Shown here piece by piece: positions 1 through 11,322 of a stretch of DNA of 64,000 nt. Under the pieces are notes generated by a model that did not search any database, was not told the origin of the DNA, and saw nothing but the letters and a program-made list of their open reading frames with translations. The DNA comes from Pseudoduganella armeniaca (GTDB taxonomy: Bacteria > Pseudomonadota > Gammaproteobacteria > Burkholderiales > Burkholderiaceae_D). The DNA lies in the NCBI RefSeq assembly GCF_003028855.1, contig NZ_CP028324.1, positions 6,138,001 through 6,202,000 on the forward strand, in the 5' to 3' direction. Position numbers and translations under genes: made by a program. Positions within the stretch are counted from its first letter, which is position 1. Each line of letters begins with the position of its first letter.

Positions 1-2152
<2,152 letters not shown>

Positions 2153-2323
2153 GGACACTCCGTGAGTGACAGGAAAGGATAGAAAATTCAGGTTTCAGCT
2201 TGTATGCTTGTGTCACCATGTCATACAGGCGAAACCTCAAGGCACTACCTTTTCAGGCCAGGACGACAAAAAAACGGGCAAGAAGGAGGTAAAAATACAA
2301 CAAATACGACAGAGACGACAAAG

Positions 2324-2375
2324 GAGCCAAAGCCGGATCTCCTCCCTTCCGGAAGGAAATCCGCAGCTTTGGCTC
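2324..2375 (-). promoter_or_regulatory. Long hairpin in the rplL-rpoB intergenic region
   Basis: A 10-base perfect outer stem (GAGCCAAAGC at 2324-2333 against its complement at 2366-2375) encloses smaller stems, including CTTCC/GGAAG. No uridine run follows in the transcribed direction. In E. coli the same gap carries a partial attenuator and an RNase III processing site that lower rpoB expression relative to L7/L12. The position supports that role here, but the mechanism is inferred. The rest of the 2153-2410 gap shows nothing else recognisable. Confidence 0.55.
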
Positions 2376-2410
2376 AGGCGCTAAAGGATACCGGCGCCGG
2401 TAATACTAAA

Positions 2411-2785
2411 TTACTTCAGGTCGGCCTTGGCGCCAGCTTCTTCCAGCTTCTTCTTAGCGGCTTCAGCGTCGGCTTTCGACAGGGCTTCCTTCACGGTCTT
2501 CGGTGCGCCGTCGACCAGGTCCTTGGCTTCTTTCAGGCCCAGACCGGTGATTTCACGCACGGCCTTGATGACGCCGACTTTGTTCGCGCCGACTTCGGAC
2601 AGGACCAGGTTGAATTCGGTCTGCTCTTCAGCAGCAGCAGCGGCGCCGCCGCCAGCAGCTGCAGGAGCTGCCATTGCAGCTGCCGACACGCCGAACTTCT
2701 CTTCGAAAGCCTTGACCAGGTCGTTCAGGTCCATCACGGACATTTCGGACACTGCGTTCAGGATATCGTCTTTGCTAATTGCCAT
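2411..2785 (-). CDS. rplL: 50S ribosomal protein L7/L12
   Basis: A 124-residue stalk protein that binds L10 as dimers and recruits translation GTPases to the ribosome. The N-terminal dimerisation domain (MAISKDDILNAVSEMSV) is followed by an Ala/Gly-rich hinge at about residues 35-53. The conserved C-terminal domain follows, with VGVIKAVREITGLGLKEAK. Length is normal. A GGAG ribosome-binding site lies just upstream of the ATG. It follows rplJ by about 60 bases and is presumably co-transcribed with it. Confidence 0.98.
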   Translation of the reverse strand: MAISKDDILNAVSEMSVMDLNDLVKAFEEKFGVSAAAMAAPAAAGGGAAAAAEEQTEFNLVLSEVGANKVGVIKAVREITGLGLKEAKDLVDGAPKTVKEALSKADAEAAKKKLEEAGAKADLK

Positions 2786-2846
2786 TTGAAACTCCTAATT
2801 GATTTGTATGCTACAGAATTGATTACTTGACGAACGCGCTGCAAAC

Positions 2847-3377
2847 TTAGGCAGCTGCGGTTTCTTCCGCTGCAGGAGCAGCTTCCGAACCTTCGCTCTT
2901 CTTGGCTGCCAGAGCAGCCAGACCACGTGCAAAGCCCGATACCGGTGCCAGCATGACGCCCAACAGCTGCGAGATGAGGACTTCACGGCTTGGAATGCTC
3001 GCCAGTGCAGTCACGCCAGCTACGTCGAGCTGCTTGCCTGCATAGTTACCTGCCTTGATGACCAGCTTGTCGTTGGTTTTGGCGAAGTCGTTGATGACTT
3101 TCGCTGCTGCCACGGCGTCGTCCGAGATCGAGTAGATCAGCGGACCGGTCATTGCATCGGCCAGGTTGGCGAACTGCGTGCCTTCCACAGAGCGACGAGC
3201 CAGCGTGTTCTTCAGAACACGCAGGTACACGCCCTGGGCACGCGCGGTTGCACGGAGTTTCGTCAAGTGAGCAACCTGGATGCCACGGTACTCAGCCACG
3301 ACGATCGTTTGCGCAGTTGCTACTTTTGCGGAAACCTCTTCGACGACGGCCTTTTTGTCATTCAGATTAAGACCCAC
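2847..3377 (-). CDS. rplJ: 50S ribosomal protein L10
   Basis: A 176-residue stalk base protein that anchors L7/L12 dimers. I place the start at the GTG at 3377 (MGLNLNDKKAVVEEV), because AAGGAG lies seven bases upstream. An in-frame TTG two codons earlier is only one base from that Shine-Dalgarno sequence and is unlikely to be used. The motif IVVAEYRG near residue 30 is typical of L10. The Ala/Glu-rich tail (AAPAAEETAAA) matches family habit. The long leader upstream is the expected site of L10-L7/L12 autoregulation. Confidence 0.97.
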   Translation of the reverse strand: MGLNLNDKKAVVEEVSAKVATAQTIVVAEYRGIQVAHLTKLRATARAQGVYLRVLKNTLARRSVEGTQFANLADAMTGPLIYSISDDAVAAAKVINDFAKTNDKLVIKAGNYAGKQLDVAGVTALASIPSREVLISQLLGVMLAPVSGFARGLAALAAKKSEGSEAAPAAEETAAA

Positions 3378-3383
3378 GGTCAA

Positions 3384-3633
3384 TCTCCTTTAAGGACACA
3401 GGAAAAGCTCCTGCATCGGTTTCGAACAACGGCGTCCGAGGTTAGGAGTCCAATGGACTGCAAAACTTGTTCGGGTACACCATCTGCGTTGGGCGCCGGC
3501 TTGCGCCTGCAATTAACCGGAAACCTGCCTGCTGCTTCCAGCCCAACGGTCTTTGATTGCCTGGCAGGCACTTGCGCACCTGCCAGCCCAAAGATGTGCC
3601 CGACTGATATTTTGTCGGGACTTGATTCTTTAC
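3384..3633 (-). promoter_or_regulatory. Probable L10 leader (autoregulatory mRNA region) between rplA and rplJ
   Basis: This 250-base gap inside an otherwise tight ribosomal operon carries several stems. One is a clear TGGCAGG/CCTGCCA hairpin at 3562-3585. Another lies near 3600-3620 (CCCGAC/GTCGGG) just after rplA. In many bacteria the L10(L12)4 complex binds the rplJ leader and represses translation. Identification rests on position and folding potential only; a covariance-model match was not run. Confidence 0.55.
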
Positions 3634-4329
3634 TTAGGCAGCCAGCGTAGCGTGGTCGACACGCACGCCTGCGCCCATCGTCGAGGACAGCGATACCTTG
3701 CGCAGGTAGATGCCTTTCGACGAAGCAGGCTTGGCCTTGTTCAGAGCATCGATCAGAGCGACCAGGTTGGTCTTCAGATCGGCGTCGCTGAACGACTTGC
3801 GGCCGATGGTGGCGTGGATGATACCGGCCTTGTCGGTACGGTACTGCACCTGGCCTGCCTTGGCGTTCTTGACGGCGGTAGCGACGTCAGGCGTCACGGT
3901 GCCGACTTTCGGGTTCGGCATCAGGCCGCGTGGGCCCAGGATCTGGCCCAGGGTACCGACGATACGCATCGTGTCTGGCGAAGCGATGACGATGTCGAAC
4001 GGCATGTCGCCGGCCTTCACGCGTTCTGCCAGGTCTTCCATGCCGACCACGTCTGCACCAGCTGCCTTGGCAGCTTCAGCCTTGTCGCCGGAAGCGAACA
4101 CGGCCACGCGAACGGTCTTGCCGGTGCCTGCTGGCAGCACGACGGAGCCGCGAACGACCTGGTCCGACTTCTTCGGATCCACGCCCAGCTGGACGGACAC
4201 GTCGATCGATTCATTGAACTTGGCAGTAGCCAGTTCCTTGATCAGGGCGACGGCGTTGTCGAACGGGTACACTTTGGTACGGTCTACTTTAGCCTTGATG
4301 GCTTGTGCGCGCTTGGACAGTTTTGCCAT
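3634..4329 (-). CDS. rplA: 50S ribosomal protein L1
   Basis: A 231-residue large-subunit protein of the L1 stalk, involved in E-site tRNA release and autoregulation of the rplKA message. It starts MAKLSKRAQAIKAKVDRTKV and contains the signature region GTLGQILGPRGLMPNPKVGT, both textbook L1. Length is normal. It begins two bases after the rplK stop, so the two genes are translationally linked. Confidence 0.98.
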   Translation of the reverse strand: MAKLSKRAQAIKAKVDRTKVYPFDNAVALIKELATAKFNESIDVSVQLGVDPKKSDQVVRGSVVLPAGTGKTVRVAVFASGDKAEAAKAAGADVVGMEDLAERVKAGDMPFDIVIASPDTMRIVGTLGQILGPRGLMPNPKVGTVTPDVATAVKNAKAGQVQYRTDKAGIIHATIGRKSFSDADLKTNLVALIDALNKAKPASSKGIYLRKVSLSSTMGAGVRVDHATLAA

Positions 4330-4331
4330 GA

Positions 4332-4762
4332 TCAGATACCCTCAACGGTGATGCCCATCGAACGCGCGGAACCGGCGATGGTGCGCACAGCGGCTTCCAG
4401 GTCGGCAGCGGTCAGGTCCGGGGTCTTCAGTTTTGCAATTTCTTCCGCTTGAGCGCGGGTCAGCGTGCCAACCTTGTCGGTATGTGGCTTCGCGGAACCT
4501 TTTTGCACGCCCGAGTGCTTCTTGATCAGGAACGTTGCCGGCGGGGTCTTCATCACGAACGTGAAGGACTTGTCCGCGAAGGCGGTGATCACCACAGGGA
4601 TCGGCATGCCTGGTTCCATACCTTGGGTCTGCGCGTTGAACGCCTTGCAGAATTCCATGATGTTCAGACCGCGCTGACCCAGCGCTGGGCCGATCGGAGG
4701 GATGGGTTTGCCTTACCAGCTGGAACTTGCAGCTTGATAAAGCCAATGATTTTCTTTGCCAT
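4332..4762 (-). CDS. rplK: 50S ribosomal protein L11, with apparent one-base deletion
   Basis: L11 of the GTPase-associated centre. The normal start is the ATG at 4762 (MAKKIIGFIKLQVPAGKANPS). The frame is broken near 4699-4701: reading minus-strand, the sequence after AACCCATCCC lacks one C, so the expected PPIGPALGQRG becomes a different frame. The correct frame resumes (GLNIMEFCKAFNAQ) and runs intact to the stop. Restoring one base gives exactly 143 codons plus stop, the usual L11 length. L11 is seldom dispensable, and the break sits in a short C run, so a sequencing or assembly error is more likely than a real mutation. Confidence 0.93.
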
Positions 4763-4867
4763 GATGGCTTTCCTATCGTTGGATTTGAGTGGTAGCGCCC
4801 CGCCGGTACTTCATGGCAGGGCTCCTCGGATGGATTCTCCGGCTGACCGGAACGCTCCGTAGGGCGC

Positions 4868-5494
4868 TTAAACTTTTTCGACTTGACCGAACTCGAGTTC
4901 GACGGGAGTCGCGCGGCCGAAGATGGTGACCGAGACGCGCACTTTGGACTTTTCGTAGTTGACTTCTTCCACGTTGCCGTTGAAGTCGGTGAACGGGCCA
5001 TCCTTGATGCGGACTTGCTCGCCCACTTCGTACAGCACTTTCGGCCGTGGCTTTTCCACGCCTTCCTGCATCTGCGTCATGATCTTTTCGATCTCGCGGG
5101 CAGGAATCGGGGTCGGCTTGTTCGACTTGCCGCCGATGAAGCCGGTGACCTTGGCGGTGTTTTTCACCAGGTGCCAGGTCTCGTCCGTCATTTCCATTTC
5201 AACCAGCACGTAGCCTGGGAAGAAACGGCGCTCGGTAACGGACTTCTGGCCGTTCTTCACTTCCACGACTTCCTCGGTCGGGACGAGAATCTGGCCGAAC
5301 TGATCTTGCATGCCGGCGCGCTCGACGCGCTCGGTCAGCGCACGCTGCACGCTTTTCTCCATGCCGGAATAAGCATGCACAACGTACCAGCGCTTGTTGC
5401 TGACTGGCACGCTGAGCGGAGCGCCGGACTCTTGCGCCGGAGCGTCGCCCGGTACGGGCTCGCCGGATACGTCGTCTTGCACGTTTTCGCTCAT
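4868..5494 (-). CDS. nusG: Transcription termination/antitermination factor NusG
   Basis: A 208-residue elongation factor that binds RNA polymerase and links it to Rho or the ribosome. The start is the ATG at 5494 (MSENVQDDVSGEPV); the reading frame extends further upstream but overlaps secE. The NGN domain begins at KRWYVVHAYSGMEKSVQRAL, with FFPGYVLVEMEM in its core. The C-terminal KOW segment (GEQVRIKDGPFTDFNG) is intact. Its start codon overlaps the secE stop (TAATG), which implies translational coupling. Confidence 0.97.
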   Translation of the reverse strand: MSENVQDDVSGEPVPGDAPAQESGAPLSVPVSNKRWYVVHAYSGMEKSVQRALTERVERAGMQDQFGQILVPTEEVVEVKNGQKSVTERRFFPGYVLVEMEMTDETWHLVKNTAKVTGFIGGKSNKPTPIPAREIEKIMTQMQEGVEKPRPKVLYEVGEQVRIKDGPFTDFNGNVEEVNYEKSKVRVSVTIFGRATPVELEFGQVEKV

Positions 5495-5877
5495 TATTTT
5501 TTCCAACCCAGGATTACGTCGTACAACAGGAATTCCAACAGCTTGTCGGTGCCCCACAGGAACACTGCCATCACCAGCACAAAGCCGAACACCAGCATCG
5601 TGATCTGGGTTGCTTCTTTACGCGTCGGCCAGACGACCTTCTTGGTTTCGCGAACGGATTCCTTCGCAAAATTCAGGAAATCACGGCCGGAGGCGGAGGT
5701 GTAAGCAATGCCGACGGAAATAAGCAAACCAACCACAAGCGCAGCTGCCCGCACCAGGGTTGGTTGACCTGCCAGAACAAAGAATCCGGCTACGCCTGCA
5801 ATCGCTGCAACCACCGCCAACACGACCTTGAGCTTATCGCCGGACGTGCTAACGGTTTGCACGGATTGATTAGACAT
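5494..5877 (-). CDS. secE: Preprotein translocase subunit SecE
   Basis: A 127-residue inner-membrane subunit of the SecYEG channel. It has two N-terminal hydrophobic segments (about residues 15-60), the conserved amphipathic stretch FAKESVRETKKVVWPTRKEA, and a final membrane helix. This is the long three-helix form found in proteobacteria. It lies between tRNA-Trp and nusG, the classical position. Confidence 0.96.
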   Translation of the reverse strand: MSNQSVQTVSTSGDKLKVVLAVVAAIAGVAGFFVLAGQPTLVRAAALVVGLLISVGIAYTSASGRDFLNFAKESVRETKKVVWPTRKEATQITMLVFGFVLVMAVFLWGTDKLLEFLLYDVILGWKK

Positions 5878-5913
5878 TCGTTTTTACTTTCGGTGCCCTG
5901 CACCAGAATTCGG

Positions 5914-5989
5914 TGGCAGGGGCGGAGGGCATCGAACCCCCAACCTTCGGTTTTGGAGACCGACGCTCTGCCAATTGAGCTACGCCCCT
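5914..5989 (-). tRNA. tRNA-Trp (CCA)
   Basis: A 76-base cloverleaf with acceptor stem AGGGGCG/CGCCCCT, anticodon loop CTCCAAA (anticodon CCA), T-loop GGTTCGATGCC and encoded 3' CCA. It sits between tuf and secE, as in other betaproteobacteria. Confidence 0.97.
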
Positions 5990-6078
5990 ACGTAAAACAC
6001 TACAGTGGAATCCGTTATTTTAGCACCCAACCGAGGTTGGGCGCTAGTCCTACTTGGCAGGATTCCTGATTCGGGCGA

Positions 6079-7269
<1,191 letters not shown>

Positions 7270-7349
7270 TTTAGACTCCTAACAATTTTAAGATATTGCT
7301 GGGCACGCGCCCGACTGTCAGATGATGTGTATTACGGTACTGCGAATTC

Positions 7350-7424
<75 letters not shown>

Positions 7425-7466
7425 TTTTGTACTACTAGCGATATTGACTATCGACTGCAACAAAAC

Positions 7467-7540
7467 TGGAGCGGGTGAAGGGAATCGAACCCTCGTCTTA
7501 AGCTTGGAAGGCTTCAGCTCTACCATTGAGCTACACCCGC
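7467..7540 (-). tRNA. tRNA-Gly (TCC)
   Basis: A 74-base cloverleaf: acceptor GCGGGTG/CACCCGC, anticodon loop CTTCCAA (anticodon TCC), T-loop GGTTCGATTCC and encoded CCA. The outermost anticodon-stem pair looks weak. Confidence 0.95.
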
Positions 7541-7586
7541 GAGGTTCCGTTTCACTACACTATCACTCAGTTTCCTTGCAAAAACT

Positions 7587-7672
7587 TGGTGGAGGGGACT
7601 GGATTCGAACCAGTGTACTCATAAGAGGGCAGATTTACAGTCTGCTGCCTTTAACCACTCGGCCACCCCTCC
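7587..7672 (-). tRNA. tRNA-Tyr (GTA)
   Basis: An 86-base class II tRNA with long variable arm. Acceptor GGAGGGG/CCCCTCC, anticodon loop CTGTAAA (anticodon GTA), and encoded CCA. It is the first gene of the tRNA-tuf transcription unit. Confidence 0.97.
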
Positions 7673-7770
7673 GCGAGGAACCGCAGAGTATGAAGCATAA
7701 AATCAAAACTGTCAACGCTTTAACACAAACATCTTTGTGTCTCGCAGCTAACTGTCTGCTTCGGGGCGAG

Positions 7771-7800
7771 ATTGTAGCGGCTCCCCCTGCACAATTGCAA
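7771..7800 (-). promoter_or_regulatory. Sigma-70 type promoter of the tRNA-tuf operon
   Basis: Read on the minus strand, TTGCAA (7800-7795), an 18-base spacer and TACAAT (7776-7771) are followed by a GC-rich discriminator CTCGCCCCG. Such discriminators are typical of stringently controlled stable-RNA promoters. It lies about 100 bases upstream of tRNA-Tyr. It is the only strong signal seen in the 309-base gap 7673-7981; the rest holds the leader of the plus-strand signalling gene. Confidence 0.75.
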
Positions 7801-7981
7801 GGGTTGTTTTTGCGAGATCATCAAAAATCTTGCAGACCCAGAATCCATGCGGGTTGTAGCCCAATAAAAATCTTTCCTACGCTCCTTTCGTTGCCTGCCT
7901 TGCTATAAAATCGCCCCGGCGCCAGCGACGGGCGCCCCTGTTTGTCCTCCCCCGCACGCCGTCTCTCGCCTGGAGTCTCGA

Positions 7982-10900
7982 TTGAACACCCGACTGCGCA
8001 GCTGGCCCAGCCTGCTGCTGGCCAACCTGTTACTGGCAGCCGCCTATGCGGTCACCGGCCGCGCCGGCATGCAACTGGCACTCGCGCCCGGTTTTGCGAC
8101 GCCGTTGTTCCTGCCGGCCGGCATCGCGCTGGCTGCGCTGGTCAGCGGCGGCGTACGCCTGCTGCCAGGCGTCGCCCTCGGCACCGCCGTCATGAGTTTC
8201 GTGACGCTGCCGCTGGTCCAGCCCGGCCTCGGCCTGCCGCTGCGCCTGGCCGCGGCGGCGCTGGCCGCCGGCACCGCGTCGCTGCAGGCATATATCGCCA
8301 TGCATGCCTTCCTGCGCTGGATCGATCCCGGGATCGACTCGGGGCGCGACGTGCTGCGCTTCCTGCTGCTGGCACCGCTCCTCGCGCTGACGAGCAGCAC
8401 CCTGTCGCTGTGCGGCCTGGCACTGCTGGGCGTGCTGCCGGGCGGCGACCTGGGCCCGAACTGGCTGGCCTGGTGGGTCGGCGACACCCTGGGCATGCTG
8501 CTGGCCGCGCCGCTGGTCTGGATACTGTGCGGCCGGCCGCGCCGGCTGTGGCGCCGGCGCCGCTGGCTGGTCGGCCTGCCGCTGCTGGTGCTGACGGCCA
8601 TGTTCGTGACCATCTTCGTCAACGTGCGCCGCTGGGAGTGGAACCAGCAGATGCAGACGGTGCAGCTGAAGGCCCAGCAGGCCAGCGACCTGCTGCAGGC
8701 CAAGCTGTCCGAACACGAGCGCTTCCTGTTTGCGATGTCCAGCGCCATCAACGGCCATGGCCTGGCGATGAAGGGCAAGGACTTCCAGCGCGTGGCGCAG
8801 GGCTACCTGGCGCGCCATCCGGAAATGCTGTCGATGAGCTGGTTGCGCCCGGTCGCGGCGGACGAGCGCGCGGCGTTCGAGAAATGGGGCCGCGAGAACG
8901 TCGACCCCGGCTTCGCCATCCGCGCGCCGGACGAGAATGGCGTCATGCAGCCTGTCGGCGCCCATGCCGACTACATGGTCGCCACCTTCATCGAGCCGCG
9001 CGGCAATCGCATCTACCTGGGCCTGGACATGCTGGCCGAGCCGTCGCGCGCCGCCGCGGTACACCGCGCCCTGCAGAGCGACGAGCCGACCGCCAGCGCA
9101 CCGCTGCAGCTGATCCGCAAGGACCTCAAGCCCGGCGTGGTACTGCTGCAGGCCGTGCGGCCACCCGATGGCGGCGAGGCGGTTGGCATGCTGCTGATGT
9201 CCGTGCAGCTGGAAAGCTACCTGGCCAGCGTGCTGCAGCAGGTGGGCTTCCCGCACCTGGTGGCCAGCGTCGACGACGTCGCCACCGGGACGCGGCTGGC
9301 CACGGCCGACGAGGCCGGTGCGCCCCACCCCGCCGGCGCCCTGCGCCAGAGCATCCACTTCGGCGGCCGCGACTACCTGCTGACCCTCACGCCGACCGCG
9401 GCGTACGTGGCCAGCCAGCGCGGCTGGCAAAGCTGGTCCGTGCTGGCGGCCGGGCTGCTGCTGACCGGCCTGCTGGGCGGGCTGCTGCTGCTGTCCAGCG
9501 GCGAGCGGGCCCAGATCCAGGCCCGTGTCGAGGAAAGTACCGCGCGCCTGCAGGAACGCGAGGCGCGGCTGCAGGCGATCCTGGACAAGGCGGCCGACGC
9601 CATCCTGACGATCGACGGCACCGGCGTGCTGGTCTCGGCCAACGGCGCGGCCGGCCGGCTGTTCGGCTACGCGCCGGAGCAGATGGCGGGCCTGCCGCTG
9701 GTGCAGCTGCTGCCGGCCACGCACGGCGAGGCGCCGGCCGCGCTGCTGCGCCGCATCGCCGCTGGCGCCAGCCAGTCGTACGAAGCCACCGGCTGGCGCC
9801 GCGAGGGCGTGTCGTTCCCGCTGGCCGTCTCCGTCAGCGAGGTGGAACTGCCGGGCGAACACCTGTTCGTGGCGATCCTGCACGACCTGACCGAGCAGCA
9901 GCGCGCCCAGGAACGCATCTACCGCCTGGCCCACCACGATCCGCTGACGGGCCTGGACAACCGCCTGTCGCTGAACCTGCGCCTGGACCAGCTGCTGGCG
10001 CGCACCCGCCGCGAAGGCGGCAGCGCGGCCGTGATGTTCCTCGACCTGGACCACTTCAAGAAGATCAACGACACCCACGGCCACCAGATCGGCGACCAGT
10101 TGCTGATCGCCGTGGCGGGCCGCCTGCGCGAGCTGCTGCGCGACGTCGACACCATCGCCCGCCTGGGCGGCGACGAGTTCATCGTGCTGACCTCCGGTAC
10201 CGCTACGCCGGACGTCGTCAGCCACCTGGCGGCGCGTATCGTCGAGGTGCTGGCGCGGCCGTACCAGCTGCAGGGCCTGACGGTGCACAGCGGCGCCAGC
10301 GTGGGCGTAGCGATGTTCCCGTCCGACGGCGAGGACAGCAGCACCCTGCTGCGCCATGCCGACACGGCGATGTACGCGGCCAAGAGCTGCGGCCGCGGCA
10401 ACTTCCAGTTCTTCTCGGCCGCGATGAACGCCGCCACGCACGAGCGCCTGCTGCTGGAAAACCGTCTGTGGCAGGCACTGGAGCAGGACGAGTTCGAACT
10501 GTACCTGCAGGCCCAGATCGACCTGCGCAGCGGCAGCGTGATCGGCGCCGAGGCGCTGCTGCGCTGGCACCATCCGGAGCTGGGCATGGTGGGGCCGGAC
10601 CGCTTCATCCCGATCGCCGAGGAGTCCGGCCTGATCCTGCCGCTGGGCGACTGGGCGCTGCAGCGCGCCGTGCTGCTGCTGGACCGCTGGCGCGCCCTGG
10701 GCCTGGGCCACCTGCGCCTGGCGGTCAACCTGTCGGCGCGCCAATGCCACGGCACCGGCCTGCTGCCGCTGCTGGACCGCCTGCTGCGCGAGACCGGTAT
10801 CGACCCGGCCTTGCTGGAGCTGGAGATCACGGAAACGGCAGCCATGCAGGACCCGGAGCGCAGCCGCGAGCTGCTGCAGCAGCTGCGCGCGCGCGGCATC

Positions 10901-11218
10901 AAGGTGGCCATCGACGATTTCGGCACCGGTTACTCGTCGCTGTCGTACCTGAAACTGTTCGAACTGGACCGCATCAAGATCGACCGCGGCTTCGTCAAGG
11001 ACATCGAGACGGACCCGGACGACGCGGCGATCGTCTCAGCCACGATCGGGCTGGCCCATGCGCTGGGGCTGGAGGTGATCGCCGAAGGCGTCGAGACGCA
11101 GGCGCAGGCCGACTTCTTGCGCGGCAAGCGCTGCGACGAGGCGCAGGGGTATTTGTTTGCGCGGCCGGTGACGGTGGCTGAGTTCGAGGTGCTGGCCAGT
11201 ACCGCCGAAACCGTTTGA
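7982..11218 (+). CDS. MASE1/CHASE-like/PAS/GGDEF/EAL cyclic-di-GMP signalling protein
   Basis: A 1078-residue inner-membrane protein predicted to make and/or degrade cyclic-di-GMP. An N-terminal multi-helix MASE1-type sensor (about 1-210) precedes a periplasmic CHASE-like region (about 235-400), another hydrophobic segment and a PAS domain (about 525-640). GGDEF at residues 729-733 and EAL at 857-859 are both intact, as are NLSARQ, ITE and DDFGTGYSSL in the EAL domain, so both activities are possible. The start is a TTG at 7982, six bases after GGAG. It ends facing an HD-GYP gene, giving a small cyclic-di-GMP cluster. The sensed signal is unknown. Confidence 0.92.
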   Translation: MNTRLRSWPSLLLANLLLAAAYAVTGRAGMQLALAPGFATPLFLPAGIALAALVSGGVRLLPGVALGTAVMSFVTLPLVQPGLGLPLRLAAAALAAGTASLQAYIAMHAFLRWIDPGIDSGRDVLRFLLLAPLLALTSSTLSLCGLALLGVLPGGDLGPNWLAWWVGDTLGMLLAAPLVWILCGRPRRLWRRRRWLVGLPLLVLTAMFVTIFVNVRRWEWNQQMQTVQLKAQQASDLLQAKLSEHERFLFAMSSAINGHGLAMKGKDFQRVAQGYLARHPEMLSMSWLRPVAADERAAFEKWGRENVDPGFAIRAPDENGVMQPVGAHADYMVATFIEPRGNRIYLGLDMLAEPSRAAAVHRALQSDEPTASAPLQLIRKDLKPGVVLLQAVRPPDGGEAVGMLLMSVQLESYLASVLQQVGFPHLVASVDDVATGTRLATADEAGAPHPAGALRQSIHFGGRDYLLTLTPTAAYVASQRGWQSWSVLAAGLLLTGLLGGLLLLSSGERAQIQARVEESTARLQEREARLQAILDKAADAILTIDGTGVLVSANGAAGRLFGYAPEQMAGLPLVQLLPATHGEAPAALLRRIAAGASQSYEATGWRREGVSFPLAVSVSEVELPGEHLFVAILHDLTEQQRAQERIYRLAHHDPLTGLDNRLSLNLRLDQLLARTRREGGSAAVMFLDLDHFKKINDTHGHQIGDQLLIAVAGRLRELLRDVDTIARLGGDEFIVLTSGTATPDVVSHLAARIVEVLARPYQLQGLTVHSGASVGVAMFPSDGEDSSTLLRHADTAMYAAKSCGRGNFQFFSAAMNAATHERLLLENRLWQALEQDEFELYLQAQIDLRSGSVIGAEALLRWHHPELGMVGPDRFIPIAEESGLILPLGDWALQRAVLLLDRWRALGLGHLRLAVNLSARQCHGTGLLPLLDRLLRETGIDPALLELEITETAAMQDPERSRELLQQLRARGIKVAIDDFGTGYSSLSYLKLFELDRIKIDRGFVKDIETDPDDAAIVSATIGLAHALGLEVIAEGVETQAQADFLRGKRCDEAQGYLFARPVTVAEFEVLASTAETV

Positions 11219-11223
11219 TGTCT

Positions 11224-11317
11224 GGGGTCTGTCCCTTCGGGACTGACCCCGGTTTTATTCGCCGGCTCATGTGTCGCGATGAAAACCAGGGTCAGTCCCC
11301 ATCCGGGGACAGACCCC
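11224..11317. repeat. REPIN-like pair of inverted GGGAC palindromes
   Basis: Two imperfect hairpins, GGGGTCTGTCCC..GGGACTGACCCC (11224-11250) and its inverted counterpart (11289-11317), flank about 38 bases that themselves begin GGTTTT and end AAAACC. The whole unit is therefore an inverted pair, the architecture of a REPIN or BIME. It lies between convergent genes and may also terminate both. Related single elements recur through the window. Confidence 0.75.
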
Positions 11318-11322
11318 AACCC

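Noticed and set aside
7942..11181. Very long open frames in other frames of the GGDEF/EAL gene (1079 codons on plus, 906 on minus)
   Set aside because: Both are Arg/Pro/Gln-rich and lack domains, while the third frame encodes intact MASE1, PAS, GGDEF and EAL motifs.
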